From assembly GCA_003456455.1 (NCBI GenBank), contig DMRV01000312.1, positions 1-8,528 of the forward strand: 8,528 bases of DNA, given 5' to 3'. The notes below the pieces were generated by a model that saw only the letters and a list, made by a program, of their open reading frames with translations, was not told where the DNA came from and did not search any database. Source of the stretch: Flavobacteriales bacterium. Lineage in GTDB: Bacteria > Bacteroidota > Bacteroidia > UBA10329. A program made the translations under genes and the position numbers. Of the stretch, positions 6,729-8,528 are shown one piece after another (position 1 is the stretch's first letter; each line of letters opens with the position of its first letter).

Positions 6729-7583
6729 ATGGGATTTGGGAAAACGATAAAACTATTCTTGATTGATGGCGAACCAAGCGGTCGAATGACATGTGAACTT
6801 TCCAATTGGACTGGGAAGGCTTATAAAATACCTCGTATCAAAGTAAAGGAGTGCTCAGATAGACCTGATCTTCAAAACACAGGCATTTATTTGCTTTTCG
6901 GTAAAGACGAAGCTGGTTTTGACAAAGTTTATATTGGAGAAGCAGAGTCTGTTTTAAGAAGACTTGGACAACACTTAACTCAAAAGGAATTTTGGAATGA
7001 AGCGATTGTATTTATCAGCAAAGACGAAAATTTAAATAAGGCTCACGCCAAATATTTGGAAAATCGCCTTTATGAAATTGCCACCAAAGTCAATCGTTAT
7101 AAGCTAGAGAATAGCACTATTCCCACTCAATCTTCCATTTCTGAATCCGATACAGCAGAAATGGAAGAATTTATAGGCAACATAAAAACTCTAGTCAACA
7201 CTCTTGGACACAAAGTTTTCGAGGACAAACGAGAAACACCGTCAGGTAAAAAATCCAAAACCTCGTTTTTCATAAAAGCAACTAGGGGAGCAAACGCGAG
7301 TGGCGAGCCTACTTCAGATGGTTTTGTAATCTTCGAAGGTTCTCAGATTGCACATTCAACCGTTCCCTCTATTACTAAAAGTATCGATGATCAAAGAAAC
7401 CGTATTGTCAATTCATCTTCGGTAGTAGATAAAGACGGCAAGTTATTCTTGAACGAAGATTACGTATTAAGCAGTCCTTCCGCAGCCGCTTGTCTTGTTC
7501 TTGGGAGAAACGCTAATGGCCTTACTGAATGGAAACAAAAAGACGGGACATCCTTGAAGGATTTTGAGTCAAATACTGACTAA
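6729..7583 (+). CDS. GIY-YIG nuclease with C-terminal DUF4357-like domain
   Basis: This is a 284-residue protein. Residues 50-120 form a GIY-YIG endonuclease domain: GIY at 52-54, YIG at 68-70, the conserved Arg at 77 or 78, His82, and the metal-binding Glu at 111 in a KYLENRL helix. The key residues are intact, so it is probably active on DNA or a related substrate. Residues about 1-45 are a short extension seen in this group (LFLIDGEPSG). Residues about 180-281 match what I know of DUF4357: GFVIFEGS, IVNSSSV, LFLNEDYVLSSPSAAA, VLGRNANGLTEW. That domain's role is not established to my knowledge. The protein lacks UvrC helix-hairpin-helix regions and differs from small YhbQ-type proteins. The gene follows xth by 27 bp with no separate promoter seen, suggesting cotranscription. 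Similar proteins occur sporadically across bacteria, so an accessory DNA-processing or defence role is possible but unproven. Its TAA overlaps the opposite gene's stop. Confidence 0.9.
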   Translation: MGFGKTIKLFLIDGEPSGRMTCELSNWTGKAYKIPRIKVKECSDRPDLQNTGIYLLFGKDEAGFDKVYIGEAESVLRRLGQHLTQKEFWNEAIVFISKDENLNKAHAKYLENRLYEIATKVNRYKLENSTIPTQSSISESDTAEMEEFIGNIKTLVNTLGHKVFEDKRETPSGKKSKTSFFIKATRGANASGEPTSDGFVIFEGSQIAHSTVPSITKSIDDQRNRIVNSSSVVDKDGKLFLNEDYVLSSPSAAACLVLGRNANGLTEWKQKDGTSLKDFESNTD

Positions 7584-8098
7584 TCTTTCTTCTTAAAGAA
7601 GTACGTCTCCAAGTAAACTTCTTGCCACTCATCATCTTTCATGGTGCCTACTTTGAACATGTACTTATCCGGTTTAATCCAAATAAGCGCATCGGTCATG
7701 TAGGTTTTTACATCGTTTTCGCCTAGATAAACGTACTCATACATGATGGTTTTAACCTTTGTTCGTACGTTTCCATCTATTACATTTCCATGAATATCTT
7801 TCGTCTGGAATTTGATGGTGTTGGTTAGTGTATCCCAAGTATGAACTCCATCCGAAAACTTTCCGAAATCGGTAAAAGTTGTGTCTAGATAGCTCTTCGT
7901 CACCATGTTTACCGACTCTTCATCATCCGACCAAGAGTAACTCACTTCTTGTTTAAAAGGTCGTCCGTCTTTCCACTTCCCTTCTGCTTTCCATTCGGAA
8001 TTCATTAATGCCTCAAATGGCATCAGCATGATATTTCCCTGCGCGAAAAGCGTAACAGGTAAAGCGAAAAGAGTTAAAACGAGCACGAGATTTTTCAT
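7580..8098 (-). CDS. Small secreted beta-rich (lipocalin/DUF1579-like) protein
   Basis: This is a 172-residue exported protein. The start at 8096-8098 is preferred over an in-frame ATG 39 bp upstream (8135-8137) because it places a clean signal peptide at the N-terminus (MKNLVLVLTLFALPVTLFA, cut after Ala19). There is no lipobox Cys. The mature part begins with FEALMNSEWKAEGKWKDG, then alternates short strands ending in YLETYFFKKK. This resembles single-domain barrel proteins that measure as 'total W.G.W' families such as DUF1579, an assignment made by eye only. No catalytic motif is visible and the function is unknown. The stop (TAG, 7580-7582 complement) overlaps the TAA of the GIY-YIG gene. 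The gene is divergent from the PadR-family gene by 98 bp. A -7-like TAGCTTTTG (8135-8143, complement) has one extra base and no matching TTG. Confidence 0.82.
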   Translation of the reverse strand: MKNLVLVLTLFALPVTLFAQGNIMLMPFEALMNSEWKAEGKWKDGRPFKQEVSYSWSDDEESVNMVTKSYLDTTFTDFGKFSDGVHTWDTLTNTIKFQTKDIHGNVIDGNVRTKVKTIMYEYVYLGENDVKTYMTDALIWIKPDKYMFKVGTMKDDEWQEVYLETYFFKKKD

Positions 8099-8151
8099 GC
8101 TATCAAAGGAAAGAATCATTCTCACACAATAATTCAAAAGCTAAAAAGTTA

Positions 8152-8187
8152 ATACCTAAGATTCTTATACTTAAGTTATTTATGTAT
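8152..8187. promoter_or_regulatory. Candidate PadR operator repeats
   Basis: ATACCTAAG (8152-8160) and ATACTTAAG (8167-8175) are near-identical direct repeats 15 bp apart. The second lies in the perfect palindrome ACTTAAGT (8169-8176). ATAC (8167-8170) and GTAT (8184-8187) are inverted with 13 bp between them. PadR proteins often bind ATGTAT/ATACAT-type dyads and repress their own gene and neighbours, so this gap could control both the regulator and the divergent secreted-protein gene. This is inferred from position and pattern only. Confidence 0.35.
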
Positions 8188-8192
8188 CATTG
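8185..8192 (+). promoter_or_regulatory. Possible -7 box for the PadR gene
   Basis: TATCATTG matches TAnnTTTG at all but one fixed position. It ends 4 nt (TCCT) before the ATG at 8197. No TTG lies 19 bp upstream; the nearest match is TTC at 8162-8164, 20 bp away. If used, it would give a leaderless mRNA and overlap the GTAT half-site, as expected for self-repression. Confidence 0.35.
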
Positions 8193-8196
8193 TCCT

Positions 8197-8528
8197 ATGT
8201 ATTCACAAGAGCTTATAAAAGGAACCCTCAAAACCATTGTTCTCAGTCTGCTTTCTGAGCATGACAGAATGTATGGTTACGAGATAACCCAGCACGTTAA
8301 GGACAAAACCTCGGGCGAGATTCAACTCACCGAAGGTGCCCTCTACCCTACGCTGCATAAACTGGAAGCAGAAGGTTTTCTGGAAACCGAAAAAGTGAGC
8401 ATTGGTAAGCGCGTACGGAAGTATTATCGTCTCACCGAAAACGGAAACAAGCAGGCGAATGATAAGGTGAATGAGTTCCGAAAATTCTCGGAAACCATGA
8501 ACGATTTGCTCAATAGTTTCAATCCAAA
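8197..8528 (+). CDS. PadR-family transcriptional regulator (3' end outside window)
   Basis: From the ATG at 8197 the frame is open to the window end, giving 110 residues and two bases. The PadR winged-helix domain is nearly complete: KGTLKTIVLSLL (8-19), MYGYEI (25-30), the recognition part LTEGALYPTLHKLEAEGFL (44-62), and the wing RKYYRLTENG (74-83). A helix from about 84 onward begins the dimerisation tail. PadR proteins are usually repressors released by small ligands. The short type is about 110-120 residues, so only a few residues are probably missing. Short PadR genes in Bacteroidetes are often followed by a membrane protein gene in the same operon, but that region is not in view. The start is fixed by the family N-terminus, and no Shine-Dalgarno is present. 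Confidence 0.94.
   Translation, partial: MYSQELIKGTLKTIVLSLLSEHDRMYGYEITQHVKDKTSGEIQLTEGALYPTLHKLEAEGFLETEKVSIGKRVRKYYRLTENGNKQANDKVNEFRKFSETMNDLLNSFNP

Noticed and set aside
8099..8137. Upstream ATG (8135-8137) for the minus-strand secreted protein
   Set aside because: It would put 13 mostly polar residues before a clean signal peptide; the inner ATG at 8098 gives a normal exported protein.
1..8528. CRISPR array, tRNA/rRNA genes, insertion sequence ends or a phage module
   Set aside because: I saw no regularly spaced direct repeats, no cloverleaf or rRNA-like sequence, and no transposase, integrase or phage structural gene in any frame.

Overview
The window looks like part of a chromosome from a Bacteroidota (Bacteroidetes) bacterium, probably flavobacterial or a close relative. 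Three observations support this. A 666-residue secreted protein ends in a type IX secretion (Por) C-terminal sorting domain. The one clear promoter matches the Bacteroidetes form TTG-N19-TAnnTTTG. None of the starts has a recognisable Shine-Dalgarno sequence, and leaders are short and A/T-rich. I see no rRNA, tRNA, CRISPR array, transposase or phage structural gene.

Left part (1-4384). The window opens inside the 3' end of a fused isobutyryl-CoA mutase gene (icmF), which carries the Gln that separates isobutyryl-CoA mutase from methylmalonyl-CoA mutase. It is followed by a secreted thioredoxin-fold-like protein that has lost the redox cysteines and carries a coiled-coil tail. Next is an intergenic stretch with strong dyad symmetry, then the large T9SS cargo protein, whose N-terminal two thirds I cannot assign. 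The stretch 4133-4384, between convergent genes, holds no gene I can support.

Middle (4385-7583). An SRPBCC-fold protein (minus strand) is divergent from an AraC-family regulator (plus strand). The 110-bp gap has a consensus promoter, a TTGGCA/TGCCAA inverted repeat and two AATTGAC direct repeats. The regulator's stop overlaps the start of an ExoA/APE1-like exodeoxyribonuclease III gene (ATGA). A GIY-YIG nuclease with a C-terminal DUF4357-like domain follows 27 bp later. These three plus-strand genes probably form one operon: a regulator and two DNA-cutting or repair enzymes.

Right part (7580-8528). A small secreted beta-rich protein (minus strand) has a stop codon that overlaps the stop of the nuclease gene. 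It is divergent from a PadR-family repressor gene that runs off the window. That 98-bp gap also has repeats, and the PadR gene has a -7-like box exactly 4 nt before its ATG. The AraC gene has the same geometry, so both regulators may be made from leaderless mRNAs.

Most genes belong to known families. The best candidates for something undescribed are the AraC-xth-(GIY-YIG) operon, the shared leaderless-promoter geometry of the two regulators, the cysteine-less secreted thioredoxin-like protein and the unassigned N-terminal region of the T9SS cargo. I found no convincing complete new system.
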